A stretch of DNA of 64,000 bases from Microcebus murinus (Eukaryota > Chordata > Mammalia > Primates > Cheirogaleidae). Every line of letters starts with the position of its first letter. Position 1 is the stretch's first letter. Positions 21,707-34,112 of this stretch are shown piece by piece. The notes beneath the pieces were generated by a model. It did no database searches. It was not told the DNA's origin and worked only from the letters and a program-made list of their open reading frames with translations. A program made the translations under genes and the position numbers. The stretch lies in NCBI RefSeq assembly GCF_040939455.1, contig NC_134119.1, forward strand, positions 72,557,381-72,621,380, given 5' to 3'.

Positions 21707-24700
21707 CGGCAGACGGGCAGGCAGGGCGCAGTGCGGATCTGGCTGTGTCTACTCACCCACGGCAGACGGTCAGGCAGGACGCAGTGCGGATCTGGCTGTG
21801 TCCACTCACCCACAGGAGACGGGCAGGCAAGGCGCAGTGCGGATCTGGCTGTGTCCACTCACCCACGGGAGACGGGCAGAGACGGTGCTGTGTGGATCTG
21901 GCTATGTCCACTGACCCACGGCAGACGGGCAAGCAGGGCGCAGTGCGGATCTGGCTGTGTCCACTCACCCACGGGAGACGGGCAGGCAGGGCGCAGTGCG
22001 GATCTGGCTGTGTCCACTCACCCACGGGAGACGGGCAGGCAGGGCGCAGTGCAGATCTGGCTGTGTCCACTCACCCACGGCAGACGGTCAGGCAGGACGC
22101 AGTGCGGATCTGGCTGTGTCCACTCACCCACAGGAGACGGGCAGGCAAGGCGCAGTGCGGATCTGGCTGTGTCCACTCACCCACGGGAGACGGGCAGAGA
22201 CGGTGCTGTGTGGATCTGGCTATGTCCACTGACCCACGGCAGACGGGCAAGCAGGGTGCAGTGCGGATCTGGCTGTGTCCACTCACCCACGGGAGACGGG
22301 CAGGCAGGGCGCAGTGCGGATCTGGCTGTGTCCACTCACCCACGGGAGACGGGCAGGCAGGGCGCAGTGCGGATCTGGCTGTGTCCACTCACCCATGGCA
22401 GACGGGCAGGCAGGGCGTAGTGTGGATCTGGCTGTGTCCACTCACCCACGGCAGACGGTCAGGCAGGGCGCAGTGCGGATATGGCTGTGTCCACTCACCC
22501 ACGGCAGATGGGCATTTAGGGCGCAGTGCGGATCTGGCTGTGTCCACTCGCCCACGGGAGACGGGCAGGCAGGGCGCAGTGCGGATCTGGCTGTGTCCAC
22601 TCGCCCACGGCAGACGGGCAGGCAGGGCGCAGTGCGGATCTGGCTGTGTCCACTCACCCACGGGAGACGGGCAGAGAGGGTGCTGTGTGGATATGGCTAT
22701 GTCCACTGACCCACGGCAGAAGGGCAAGCAGGGCGCAGTGCGGATCTGGCTTTGTCCACTCACCCACGGCAGACGGGCAGGCAGGGTGCAGTGCGGCTCT
22801 GGCTGTGTCCAGTCACCCACGGCAGACGGGCAGGCAGGGCGCAGTGTGGATCTGGCTGTGTCCACTCACCCACGGCAGACGGTAAGGCGGGGCGCAGTGC
22901 GGATCTGGCTGTGTCCACTCGCCCACGGCAGACGGGCAGACAGGGCGCAGTGTGGATCTGGCTTTGTCCAGTCGCCCACGCGAGACGGGCAGGCAGGGCG
23001 CAGTGCGGATCTGGCTGTGTCCACTCACCCACGGGAGACGGGCAGGCAGGGCGCAGTGCGGATCTGGCTGTGTCCACTCACCCACGGGAGACGGGCAGGC
23101 AGGGCGCAGTGCGGATCTGGCTGTGTCCACTCACCCACGGCAGACGGGCAGGCAGGGCGCAGTAGGGATCTGGCTGTGTCCACTCACCCACGGCAGATGG
23201 GCATTTAGGGCGCAGTGCGGATCTGGCTGTGTCCACTCGCCCACGGGAGACGGGCAGGCAGGGCGCAGTGCGGATCTGGCTGAGTCCACTCACCCACGGG
23301 AGACGGGCAGGCAGGGCGCAGTGCGGATCTGGCTGTGTACACTAACCCACGGGAGACGGGCAGAGAGGGTGCTGTGTGGATATGGCTATGTCCACTGACC
23401 CACGGCAGATGGGCAAGCAGGGCGCAGTGCGGATCTGGCTGTGTCCACTCGCCCACGGCAGAGGGGCAGGCAGGGCGCAGTGTGGATCTGGCTTTGTCCA
23501 CTCACCCACGGCAGACGGTCAGGCAGGGTACAGTGCGGCTCTGGCTGTGTCCAGTCACCCACGGCAGACGGGCAGGCAGGGCGCAGTGTGGATCTGGCTG
23601 TGTCCACTCACCCACGGCAGACGGTAAGGCAGGGCGCAGTGCGGATCTGGCTGTGTCCACTCGCCCACGGCAGAAGGGCAGGCAGGGCGAAGTGTGGATC
23701 TGGCTGTGTCCACTCACCCACGGCAGACGGTCAGGCAGGGCGCAGTGCGGATCTGGCTGTGTCCACTCGCCCACGCGAGACGGGCAGGCAGGGCGCAGTG
23801 CGAATCTGGCTGTGTCCACTCGCCCACGGGAGACGGGCAGGCAGGGCGCAGTGCGGATCTGGCTGTGTCCACTCACCCAAGGGAGACGGGCAGGCAGGAC
23901 GCAGTGCGGATCTGGCTGTGTCCACTCACCCACGGGAGACGGGCAGGCAGGGCGCAGTGCGGATATGGCTGTGTCCACTCACCCAGGGGAGACGGGCAGG
24001 CAAGGCGCAGTGTGGATCTGGCTGTGTCCACTCACCCACGGGAGACGGGCAGAGAGGTTGTTGTGTGGATATGGCTATGTCCACTGACCAACGGCAGACG
24101 GGTAGGCTGAGCGCAGTGCGGATCTGGCTGTGTCCACTCACCCACGGCAGACGGTCAGGCAGGGTGCAGTGCGGATCTGGCTGTGTCCACTCACCCACGG
24201 GAGATGGGCAGGCAGGGCGCAGTGCGGATCTATCTGTGTCCACTCACCCACGTGAGACGGGCAGGCAAGGCTCAGTGCGGATCTGGCTGTGTCCACTCAC
24301 CCACGGAAGACGGTCAGGCAGGACGCAGTGCGGATCCTGCTGTGTCCACTCACCCACGGCAGACGGGCAGGCAGGGCGCAGTGTGGATCTGGCTGTTTCC
24401 ACTCACCCACGGCAGACGGTCAGGCAGGGTGCAGTGCGGATCGGCTGTGTCCACTCACCCACGGCAGACGGGCAGGCAGGGTGCAGTGCGGATCTGGCTG
24501 TATCGACTCGCCCACGGTACACGGGCAGGCAGGGCGCAGTGCGGATCTGGCTGTGTCCACTCACCCACGGGAGACGGGCAGGCAGGGCTCAGTGCGGATC
24601 TGGCTGTGTCCACTCACCGACGGGAGACGGAGAGGGAAGGCGCAGTGCGGATCTGGCTGTGTCCACTCACCCACGGGAGACGGGCAGGCAGGGCGCATTG

Positions 24701-27426
24701 CGGATCTGGCTGTGTCCACTCACCCAGGGGAGACGGGCAGGCAAGGCGCAGTGTGGATCTGGCTGTGTCCACTCACCCACGGGAGACAGGCAGAGAGGGT
24801 GCTGTGTGGATATGGCTATGTCCACTTACCCACGGCAGACGAGCAGGCAGGGCGCAGTGCAGATCTGGCTGTGTCCACTCCCCCACGGCAGACGGTCCGG
24901 CAGGGTGCAGTGCGGATCTGGCTGTGTCCACTCACCCACGGGAGTCGGGCAGGCAGGGCGCTGTGCAGATCTGGCTGTGTCCACTCACCAACGTGAGACG
25001 GGCAGGCAAGGCGCAGTGCGGATCTGGCTGTGTCCACTCACCCACGGGAGACGGGCAGGCAGGGCGCAGTGCGGATCCGGCTGTGTCCACTCACCCACGG
25101 GAGATGGGCAGACACTGTGCTGTGTCGATCTGGCTATGTCACTGACCCACGGCAGACGGGCAGGCAGGGCGCAGTACGGATCTGGCTGTGTCCACTCACC
25201 CACGGCAGGCGGTAACGCAGGGCGCAGTGCGGATCTGGCTGTGTCCACTCACCCACGGCAGATGGTCAGGCAAGGCGCAGTGCGGATCTGGCTGTGTCCA
25301 CTCACCAACGGCAGACGGTCAGGCAGGGCGCAGTGCGGATCTGGCTGTGTCTACTCGCCCTCGGCAGACGGTCAGGCAGGGCGCAGTGCAGATCTGGCTG
25401 TGTCCACTCACCGACGGGAGACGGGATGGCAGGGCGCAGTGCGGATCTGGCTGTGTCCACTCACCCACGGGAGACGGGCAGGCAGGGCGCAGTGCGGATC
25501 TGGCTGTGTCCACTCACCCAGGGGAGACGGGCAGGCCAGGCCTAGTGTGGATCTGGCTGTGTCCACTCACCCACGGGAGACGGGCAGAGAGGGTGCTTTG
25601 TGGATATGGCTATGTTCACCGACCCACGGCAGACGGGCAGGCAGGGCGCAGTGCGGATCTGGCTGTGTCCACTCACCCACGGCAGACGGTCAGGCAGGGT
25701 GCAGTGCGGATCTGGCTGTGTCCACTCACCCACGGGAGACGGGCAGGCAGGGCGCAGTGCAGATCTGGCAGTGTCCACTCACCCACGTGAGACGGGCAGG
25801 CAAGGCGCAGTGCGGATCTGGCTGTGTCCACTCACCCACGGCAGACGGTCAGGCAGGGCGCAGTGCGTATCTGGCTGTGTCCACTCACCCACGGCAGACG
25901 GGCAGGCAGGGTGCAGTGTGATTTTGGCTGTGTCCACTCACCCACGGCAGATGGTCAGGCAGGGCGCAGTGCGGATCTGGCTGTGTCCACTCACCCACGG
26001 CAGATGGGCAGTTAGTGCGCAGTGCGGATCTGGCTGTGTCCACTCACCCACGGGAGACGGGCAGGCAATGCGCAGTTTGGATCTGGCTGTGTCCACTCCC
26101 CCAAGGGAGACGGGCAGAGAGGGTGCTGTGTAGATATGGCTATGTCCACTGACCCACGGCAGACGGGCAGGCAGGGCGCAGTGCGGATCTGGCTGTGTCC
26201 ACTCACCCACGGGAGACGGGCAGGCAGGGCGCAGTGCGGATCCGGCTGTGTCCACTAACCCACGGGATATGGGCAGAGACGGTGCTGTGTGGATCTCGCT
26301 ATGTCCACTGACCAACGGCAGACGGGCAGGCAGGCCAGTACGGATCTGGCTGTGTCCACTCACCCACGGCAGGCGGTCAGGCAGGGCGCAGTGCGGATCT
26401 GGCTGTGTACACTCACCCACAGCAGGCGGTCAGGCAGGGCGCAGTGTGGATCTGGCTGTGTCCACTCGCCCATGGCAGACGGGCAGGCAGGGCGCAGTGC
26501 GGATTTGGCTGTGTCCACTCGCCCACGGGAGACGGGCAGGCAGGGCTCAGTGCGGATCTGGCTGTGTCCACTCACCCACGGCAGACGGGCAGGCAGGGCG
26601 CAGTGCGGATTTGGCTGTGTCCACTCGCCCACGGGAGACGGGCAGGCAGGGCCCAGTGCGGATCTGGCTGTGTCCACTCACCCACGGCAGACGGCCAGGC
26701 AGGGCGCAGTGCGGATCTGGCTGTGTCCACTCACCCACGGGAGACGGGCAGGCAGGGCGCAGTGCGGATCTGGCTGTGTCCACTCACCCACGGGAGACGG
26801 GCAGGCAGGGCGCAGTGCGGATCTGGCAGTGTCCACTCTCCGACGGGAGACGGGCAGGGAAGGCACAGTGCGGATCTGGCTGTGTCCACTCACCCACGGG
26901 AGACGGGCAGGAAGGGCGCAGTGCGGATCTGGCTGTGTCCACTCACCCACGGAAGACGGGCAGGCAAGGCGCAGTGTGGATCTGGCTGTGTCCACTCACC
27001 CACGGGAGACGGGCAGAGAGGGTGCTGTGTAGATATGGCTATGTCCACTGACCCACGGCAGACGGGCAGGCAGGGCGCAGTGCGGATCTTGCTGTGTCCA
27101 CTCACCCACGGCAGACGGTCAGGCAGGGTGCAGTGCGGATCTGGATGTGTCCACTCACCCACGGGAGACGGGCAGACAGGGCGCAGTGCGGATCTGGCTG
27201 TGTCCACTCGCCCACGGGAGACGGGCAGTCAGGGCGCAGTGTGGATCTGGCTGTGTCCACTCACCCACGGCAGACGGTGAGGCAGGGTGCAGTGCGGATC
27301 TGGCTGTGTCCACTCACCCACGGGACACGGTAAGGCAAGGCGCAGTGCGGATCTGGCTGTGTCCACTCACCCACGGGAGATAGGCAGGCAGCGCGCAGTG
27401 CGGATCCGGCTGTGTCCACTCACCCA
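21707..27426 (+). repeat. Satellite segment S11 (108 monomers)
   Basis: 5720 bp, 108 x 53 minus 4. Deletions: 1 base near 24441 (GGATCGGCTG), 1 near 25140 (CTATGTCACTGACC) and 2 near 26335 (GGCCAGTACGG). Its first ~320 bases are nearly repeated from about 22071 on. Total length equals S20, but S11 has one monomer absent from S20 (CACCGACGGGAGACGGGATGG, near 25411) and lacks one that S20 has (near 44672). Confidence 0.92.
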
Positions 27427-27665
27427 CTAACCCTAACCCTAACCCTAACCCTAACCCTCTAACCCTAACCCTAACCCTAACCCTAACCCTAACCCTAACC
27501 CTCTAACCCTAACCCTAACCCTAACCCTAACCCTAACCCTAACCCTATCCCTAACCCTCTAACCCTAACCCTAACCCTAACCCTAACCCTAACCCTCACC
27601 CTATCCCTAACCCCTTAACCCTAACCCTAACCCTAACCCTAACCCTAACCCTAACCCTAATCTTA
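27427..27665 (-). repeat. Interstitial telomeric block T12 (class D)
   Basis: 239 bp, one hexamer longer than T11. Has CACCCTATCCC in place of CACCATATCCC. The right edge is AATCTTA before CGGCAG, shared only with T21, its counterpart in unit B. Confidence 0.97.
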
Positions 27666-29255
27666 CGGCAGACGGGCAGGCAGGGCGCAGTGCGGATCTG
27701 GCTGTGTCTACTCACCCACGGCAGACGGTCAGGCAGGACGCAGTGCGGATCTGGCTGTGTCCACTCACCCACAGGAGACGGGCAGGCAAGGCGCAGTGCG
27801 GATCTGGCTGTGTCCACTCACCCACGGGAGACGGGCAGAGACGGTGCTGTGTGGATCTGGCTATGTCCACTGACCCACGGCAGACGGGCAAGCAGGGCGC
27901 AGTGCGGATCTGGCTGTGTCCACTCACCCACGGGAGACGGGCAGGCAGGGCGCAGTGCGGATCTGGCTGTGTCCACTCACCCACGGGAGACGGGCAGGCA
28001 GGGCGCAGTGCGGATCTGGCTGTGTCCACTCACCCACGGCAGACGGGCAGGCAGGGCGTAGTGTGGATCTGGCTGTGTCCACTCACCCACGGCAGACGGT
28101 CAGGCAGGGCGCAGTGCGGATCTGGCTGTGTCCACTCACCCACGGCAGATGGGCATTTAGGGCGCAGTGCGGATCTGGCTGTGTCCACTCGCCCACGGGA
28201 GACGGGCAGGCAGGGCGCAGTGCGGATCTGGCTGTGTCCACTCGCCCACGGCAGACGGGCAGGCAGGGCGCAGTGCGGATCTGGCTGTGTCCACTCACCC
28301 ACGGGAGACGGGCAGAGAGGGTGCTGTGTGGATATGGCTATGTCCACTGACCCACGGCAGAAGGGCAAGCAGGGCGCAGTGCGGATCTGGCTTTGTCCAC
28401 TCACCCACGGCAGACGGGCAGGCAGGGTGCAGTGCGGCTCTGGCTGTGTCCAGTCACCCACGGCAGACGGGCAGGCAGGGCGCAGTGTGGATCTGGCTGT
28501 GTCCACTCACCCACGGCAGACGGTAAGGCGGGGCGCAGTGCGGATCTGGCTGTGTCCACTCGCCCACGGCAGACGGGCAGACAGGGCGCAGTGTGGATCT
28601 GGCTTTGTCCAGTCGCCCACGCGAGACGGGCAGGCAGGGCGCAGTGCGGATCTGGCTGTGTCCACTCACCCACGGCAGACGGGCAGGCAGGGCGCAGTGT
28701 GATTCTGGCTGTGTCCACTCACCCACGGCAGATGGTCAGGCAGGGCGCAGTGCGGATCTGGCTGTGTCCACTCACCCACGGCAGATGGGAAGTTAGGGCG
28801 CAGTGCGGATCTGGCTGTGTCCACTCGCCCACGGGAGACGGGCAGGCAGGGCGCAGTGCGGATCTGGCTGTGTCCACTCACCCACGGGAGACGGGCAGGC
28901 AGGGCGCATTGCGGATCTGGCTGTGTCCACTCACCCACGGGAGACGGGCAGAGAGGGTGCTGTGTAGATATGGCTATGTCCACTGACCCACGGCAGACGG
29001 GCAGGCAGGGCGCAGTGCGGATCTTGCTGTGTCCACTCACCCACGCCAGACGGTCAGGCAGGGTGCAGTGCGGATCTGGATGTGTCCACTCTCCCACGGG
29101 AGACGGGCAGGCAGGGCGCAGTGCGGATCTGGCTGTGTCCACTCACCCACGGCAGACGGTCAGGCAGGGTGCAGTGCGGATCTGGCTGTGTCCACTCACC
29201 CACGGGAGATAGGCAGGCAGCGCGCAGAGCGGATCCGGCTGTGTCCACTCACCCA
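27666..29255 (+). repeat. Satellite segment S12 (30 monomers)
   Basis: 1590 bp, exactly 30 x 53. Copies: S14 (next segment of the nested duplication), S21 and S23. It includes the GGGAAGTTAGGGCGC monomer near 28791 and CACCCACGCCAGACGG near 29040. Ends with the class C form CGCGCAGAGCGGATCC. Confidence 0.95.
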
Positions 29256-29412
29256 ATAACCCTAACCCTAACCCTAACCCTAACCCTAACCCTAACCCTA
29301 ACCCTAACCCTCTAACCCTAACCCTAAGCCTAACCCTAACCCTAACCCTAACCCCTTAACCCTAACCCTAACCCTAACCCTAACCCTAACCCTAACCCTA
29401 ACCCTAACCTTA
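29256..29412 (-). repeat. Interstitial telomeric block T13 (class C)
   Basis: 157 bp, with CCCTCTAA, AAGCCTAA and CCCCTTAA. The left junction is CACCCAATAACCC: a C-to-A change at 29256, the only altered left junction of the 29. The counterpart T22 in unit B keeps the standard junction, so the change is private to this copy. Confidence 0.96.
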
Positions 29413-30101
29413 CGGCAGACGGGCAGGCAGGGCGCAGTGCGGATCTGGCTGTGTCCACTCACCCACGGGAGACGGGCAGGCAGGGCGCAGTGCGGATCTG
29501 GCTGTGTCCACTCTCCGACGGGAGACGGGCAGGGAAGGCACAGTGCGGATCTGGCTGTGTCCACTCACCCACGGGAGACGGGCAGGAAGGGCGCAGTGCG
29601 GATCTGGCTGTGTCCACTCACCCACGGAAGACGGGCAGGCAAGGCGCAGTGTGGATCTGGCTGTGTCCACTCACCCACGGGAGACGGGCAGAGAGGGTAC
29701 TGTGTAGATATGGCTATGTCCACTGACCCACGGCAGACGGGCAGGCAGGGCGCAGTGCGGATCTTGCTGTGTCCACTCACCCACGGCAGACGGTCAGGCA
29801 GGGTGCAGTGCGGATCTGGATGTGTCCACTCACCCACGGGAGACGGGCAGACAGGTCGCAGTGCGGATCTGGCTGTGTCCACTCGCCCACGGGAGACGGG
29901 CAGGCAGGGCGCAGTGTGGATCTGGCTGTGTCCACTCACCCACGGCAGACGGTGAGGCAGGGTGCAGTGCGGATCTGGCTGTGTCCACTCACCCACGGGA
30001 CACGGTAAGGCAAGGCGCAGTGCGGATCTGGCTGTGTCCACTCACCCACGGGAGATAGGCAGGCAGCGCGCAGTGCGGATCCGGCTGTGTCCACTCACCC
30101 A
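29413..30101 (+). repeat. Satellite segment S13 (13 monomers)
   Basis: 689 bp, 13 x 53. Contains CTCTCCGACGGGAGACGGG, GGAAGACGGG and GGTGAGGCAGG monomers. Private features shared with S22: AGACAGGTCGC near 29851. Copies: S15, S22 and, shortened by three monomers, S24. Confidence 0.95.
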
Positions 30102-30364
30102 CTAACCCTAACCCTAACCCTAACCCTAACCCTCTAACCCTAACCCTAACCCTAACCCTAACCCTAACCCTAACCCTCTAACCCTAACCCTAACCCTAAC
30201 CCTAACCCTAACCCTAACCCTAACCCTATCCCTAACCCTCTAACCCTAACCCTAACCCTAACCCTAACCCTAACCCTCACCCTATCCCTAACCCCTTAAC
30301 CCTAACCCTAACCCTAACCCTAACCCTAACCCTAACCCTAACCCTAACCCTAACCCTAACCTTA
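30102..30364 (-). repeat. Interstitial telomeric block T14 (class D)
   Basis: 263 bp, the longest block in the window, about 44 hexamers. Class D variants all present. Its counterpart in unit B (T23) is 251 bp, two hexamers shorter. The extra repeats lie mainly in the perfect run after CCCCTTAA. Confidence 0.97.
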
Positions 30365-31954
30365 CGGCAGACGGGCAGGCAGGGCGCAGTGCGGATCTGG
30401 CTGTGTCTACTCACCCACGGCAGACGGTCAGGCAGGACGCAGTGCGGATCTGGCTGTGTCCACTCACCCACAGGAGACGGGCAGGCAAGGCGCAGTGCGG
30501 ATCTGGCTGTGTCCACTCACCCACGGGAGACGGGCAGAGACGGTGCTGTGTGGATCTGGCTATGTCCACTGACCCACGGCAGACGGGCAAGCAGGGCGCA
30601 GTGCGGATCTGGCTGTGTCCACTCACCCACGGGAGACGGGCAGGCAGGGCGCAGTGCGGATCTGGCTGTGTCCACTCACCCACGGGAGACGGGCAGGCAG
30701 GGCGCAGTGCGGATCTGGCTGTGTCCACTCACCCACGGCAGACGGGCAGGCAGGGCGTAGTGTGGATCTGGCTGTGTCCACTCACCCACGGCAGACGGTC
30801 AGGCAGGGCGCAGTGCGGATCTGGCTGTGTCCACTCACCCACGGCAGATGGGCATTTAGGGCGCAGTGCGGATCTGGCTGTGTCCACTCGCCCACGGGAG
30901 ACGGGCAGGCAGGGCGCAGTGCGGATCTGGCTGTGTCCACTCGCCCACGGCAGACGGGCAGGCAGGGCGCAGTGCGGATCTGGCTGTGTCCACTCACCCA
31001 CGGGAGACGGGCAGAGAGGGTGCTGTGTGGATATGGCTATGTCCACTGACCCACGGCAGAAGGGCAAGCAGGGCGCAGTGCGGATCTGGCTTTGTCCACT
31101 CACCCACGGCAGACGGGCAGGCAGGGTGCAGTGCGGCTCTGGCTGTGTCCAGTCACCCACGGCAGACGGGCAGGCAGGGCGCAGTGTGGATCTGGCTGTG
31201 TCCACTCACCCACGGCAGACGGTAAGGCGGGGCGCAGTGCGGATCTGGCTGTGTCCACTCGCACATGGCAGACGGGCAGACAGGGCGCAGTGTGGATCTG
31301 GCTTTGTCCAGTCGCCCACGCGAGACGGGCAGGCAGGGCGCAGTGCGGATCTGGCTGTGTCCACTCACCCACGGCAGAGGGGCAGGCAGGGCGCAGTGTG
31401 ATTCTGGCTGTGTCCACTCACCCACGGCAGATGGTCAGGCAGGGCGCAGTGCGGATCTGGCTGTGTCCACTCACCCACGGCAGATGGGAAGTTAGGGCGC
31501 AGTGCGGATCTGGCTGTGTCCACTCGCCCACGGGAGACGGGCAGGCAGGGCGCAGTGCGGATCTGGCTGTGTCCACTCACCCACGGGAGACGGGCAGGCA
31601 GGGCGCATTGCGGATCTGGCTGTGTCCACTCACCCACGGGAGACGGGCAGAGAGGGTGCTGTGTAGATATGGCTATGTCCACTGACCCACGGCAGACGGG
31701 CAGGCAGGGCGCAGTGCGGATCTTGCTGTGTCCACTCACCCACGCCAGACGGTCAGGCAGGGTGCAGTGCGGATCTGGATGTGTCCACTCTCCCACGGGA
31801 GACGGGCAGGCAGGGCGCAGTGCGGATCTGGCTGTGTCCACTCACCCACGGCAGACGGTCAGGCAGGGTGCAGTGCGGATCTGGCTGTGTCCACTCACCC
31901 ACGGGAGATAGGCAGGCAGCGCGCAGAGCGGATCCGGCTGTGTCCACTCACCCA
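30365..31954 (+). repeat. Satellite segment S14 (30 monomers)
   Basis: 1590 bp, aligned with S12 without indels. Markers: CACTCGCACATGGCAG near 31261 (S23 has CACTCGCACACGGCAG, so a CpG transition separates the two), and GGCAGAGGGGCAGG near 31374. Confidence 0.95.
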
Positions 31955-32129
31955 CTAACCCTAACCCTAACCCTAACCCTAACCCTAACCCTAACCCTAA
32001 CCCTCTAACCCTAACCCTAAGCCTAACCCTAACCCTAACCCTAACCCTAACCCTAACCCCTTAACCCTAACCCTAACCCTAACCCTAACCCTAACCCTAA
32101 CCCTAACCCTAACCCTAACCCTAACCTTA
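31955..32129 (-). repeat. Interstitial telomeric block T15 (class C)
   Basis: 175 bp, with CCCTCTAA, AAGCCTAA, CCCCTTAA, right edge CCTTA. Joint longest of class C, equal to T24 in unit B. Confidence 0.97.
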
Positions 32130-32818
32130 CGGCAGACGGGCAGGCAGGGCGCAGTGCGGATCTGGCTGTGTCCACTCACCCACGGCAGACGGGCAGGCAG
32201 GGCGCAGTGCGGATCTGGCTGTGTCCACTCTCCGACGGGAGACGGGCAGGGAAGGCACAGTGCGGATCTGGCTGTGTCCACTCACCCACGGGAGACGGGC
32301 AGGAAGGGCGCAGTGCGGATCTGGCTGTGTCCACTCACCCACGGAAGACGGGCAGGCAAGGCGCAGTGTGGATCTGGCTGTGTCCACTCACCCACGGGAG
32401 ACGGGCAGAGAGGGTGCTGTGTAGATATGGCTATGTCCACTGACCCACGGCAGACGGGCAGGCAGGGCGCAGTGCGGATCTTGCTGTGTCCACTCACCCA
32501 CGGCAGACGGTCAGGCAGGGTGCAGTGCGGATCTGGATGTGTCCACTCACCCACGGGAGACGGGCAGACAGGGCGCAGTGCGGATCTGGCTGTGTCCACT
32601 CGCCCACGGGAGACGGGCAGGCAGGGCGCAGTGTGGATCTGGCTGTGTCCACTCACCCACGGCAGACGGTGAGGCAGGGTGCAGTGCGGATCTGGCTGTG
32701 TCCACTCACCCACGGGACACGGTAAGGCAAGGCGCAGTGCGGATCTGGCTGTGTCCACTCACCCACGGGAGATAGGCAGGCAGCGCGCAGTGCGGATCCG
32801 GCTGTGTCCACTCACCCA
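32130..32818 (+). repeat. Satellite segment S15 (13 monomers)
   Basis: 689 bp. The counterpart S24 lacks three consecutive monomers present here at about 32525..32683 (from the GGATCTGGATGTG monomer to the GGTGAGGCAGG monomer). Confidence 0.94.
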
Positions 32819-33057
32819 CTAACCCTAACCCTAACCCTAACCCTAACCCTCTAACCCTAACCCTAACCCTAACCCTAACCCTAACCCTAACCCTCTAACC
32901 CTGACCCTAACCCTAACCCTAACCCTAACCCTAACCCTATCCCTAACCCTCTAACCCTAACCCTAACCCTAACCCTAACCCTAACCCTCACCCTATCCCT
33001 AACCGCTTAACCCTAACCCTAACCCTAACCCTAACCCTAACCCTAACCCTAACCTTA
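32819..33057 (-). repeat. Interstitial telomeric block T16 (class D)
   Basis: 239 bp. Two private substitutions absent from its counterpart T25: CCCTGACCC near 32903 and CCGCTTAA (for CCCCTTAA) near 33005. Confidence 0.96.
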
Positions 33058-33905
33058 CGGCAGACGGGCAGGCAGGGCGCAGTGCGGATCTGGCTGTGTC
33101 TACTCACCCACGGCAGACGGTCAGGCAGGACGCAGTGCGGATCTGGCTGTGTCCACTCACCCACAGGAGACGGGCAGGCAGGGCGCAGTGCGGATCTGGC
33201 TGTGTCCACTCACCCACGGGAGACGGGCAGGCAGGGCGCAGTGCGGAGCTGGCTGTGTCCACTCACCCAGGGGAGACGGGCAGGCAGGGCGCAGTGCGGA
33301 GCTGGCTGTGTCCACTCACCCAGGGGAGACGGGCAGGCAGGGCGCAGTGCGGAGCTGGCTGTGTCCACTCACCCAGGGGAGACGGGCAGGCAAGGCGCAG
33401 TGCGGATCTGGCTGTGTCCACTCACCCACGGGAGACAGGCAGAGAGGGTGCTGTATGGATATGGCTATGTCCACTTACCCACGGCAGACGAGCAGGCAGG
33501 GCGCAGTGCAGATCTGGCTGTGTCCACTCCCCCACGGCAGACGGTCCGGCAGGGTGCAGTGCGGATCTGGCTGTGTCCACTCACCCACGGGAGACGGGCA
33601 GGCAGGGCGCAGTGCGGATCTGGCTGTGTCCACTCACCAACGTGAGACGGGCAGGCAAGGCGCAGTGCGGATCTGGCTGTGTCCACTCACCCACGGGAGA
33701 CGGGCAGGCAGGGCGCAGTGCGGATCCGGCTGTGTCCACTCACCCACGGGAGATGGGCAGACACTGTGCTGTGTCGATCTGGCTATGTCCACTGACCCAC
33801 GGCAGACGGGCAGGCAAGGCGCAGTGCGGATCTGGCTGTGTGCACTCACCCACGGGAGTTAGGCAGGCAGCGCGCAGTGCGGATCCGGCTGTGTCCACTC
33901 ACCCA
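33058..33905 (+). repeat. Satellite segment S16 (16 monomers)
   Basis: 848 bp, 16 x 53. Starts like S11/S12 (GTGTCTACTCACC), then has three successive GGAGCT monomers, then passes into sequence like S10 near 18780..19200 (GTCCGGCAGG, GGGCAGACACTGTG). The final monomer has GGGAGTTAGGCAGG, shared only with S25. Confidence 0.94.
33245..33403 (+). repeat. Local triplication of a GGAGCT monomer
   Basis: Three consecutive monomers start GGAGCTGGCTGTG and contain CACCCAGGGGAGACGGG (starts 33245, 33298, 33351). The first two are identical; the third differs by CAAGG for CAGGG. GGAGCT occurs nowhere else in the window except the unit B copy, so this is a recent local amplification. Confidence 0.92.
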
Positions 33906-34112
33906 CTAACCCTAACCATAACCCTAACCCTAACCCTAACCCTAACCCTCTAACCCTAACCCTAACCCTAACCCTAACCCTAACCCTAACCCTAAGCCTA
34001 ACCCTAACCCTAACCCTAACCCTCTAACCCTAACCCTAACCCTAACCCTAACCCTAACCCTAACCCCCTAACCCTAACCCTAACCCTAACCCTAACCCTA
34101 ACCCTAACCTTA
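33906..34112 (-). repeat. Interstitial telomeric block T17 (class B)
   Basis: 207 bp, class B marker order (CCATAA, CCCTCTAA, AAGCCTAA, CCCTCTAA, CCCCCTAA, CCTTA). Class B blocks are common in region 1 but occur only once per macro-repeat unit here (T17 and T26). Confidence 0.97.

Larger units (their letters stand above)
27666..30364 (+). repeat. Nested 2.7-kb tandem repeat, copy 1 (unit A)
   Basis: S12 + T13 + S13 + T14, 2699 bp, directly followed by a second copy at 30365..33057 (2693 bp). The satellite parts have identical lengths (1590 and 689 bp). Only the telomeric blocks differ: 157 against 175 bp and 263 against 239 bp. Confidence 0.93.
30365..33057 (+). repeat. Nested 2.7-kb tandem repeat, copy 2 (unit A)
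   Basis: S14 + T15 + S15 + T16, 2693 bp. Together with 27666..30364 it forms a direct tandem pair. Both copies persist in unit B at 48571..51263 (2693 bp) and 51264..53797 (2534 bp, with the 159-bp loss), so the 2.7-kb duplication predates the 20.8-kb one. Confidence 0.92.

Noticed and set aside
23441..25921. Long open reading frames on both strands, up to 826 codons, as protein-coding genes
   Set aside because: They are translations of the 53-bp monomer, repeat every 53 residues, overlap in all frames, and start at random variant ATGs. No promoter, splice pattern, signal peptide or known domain is visible.
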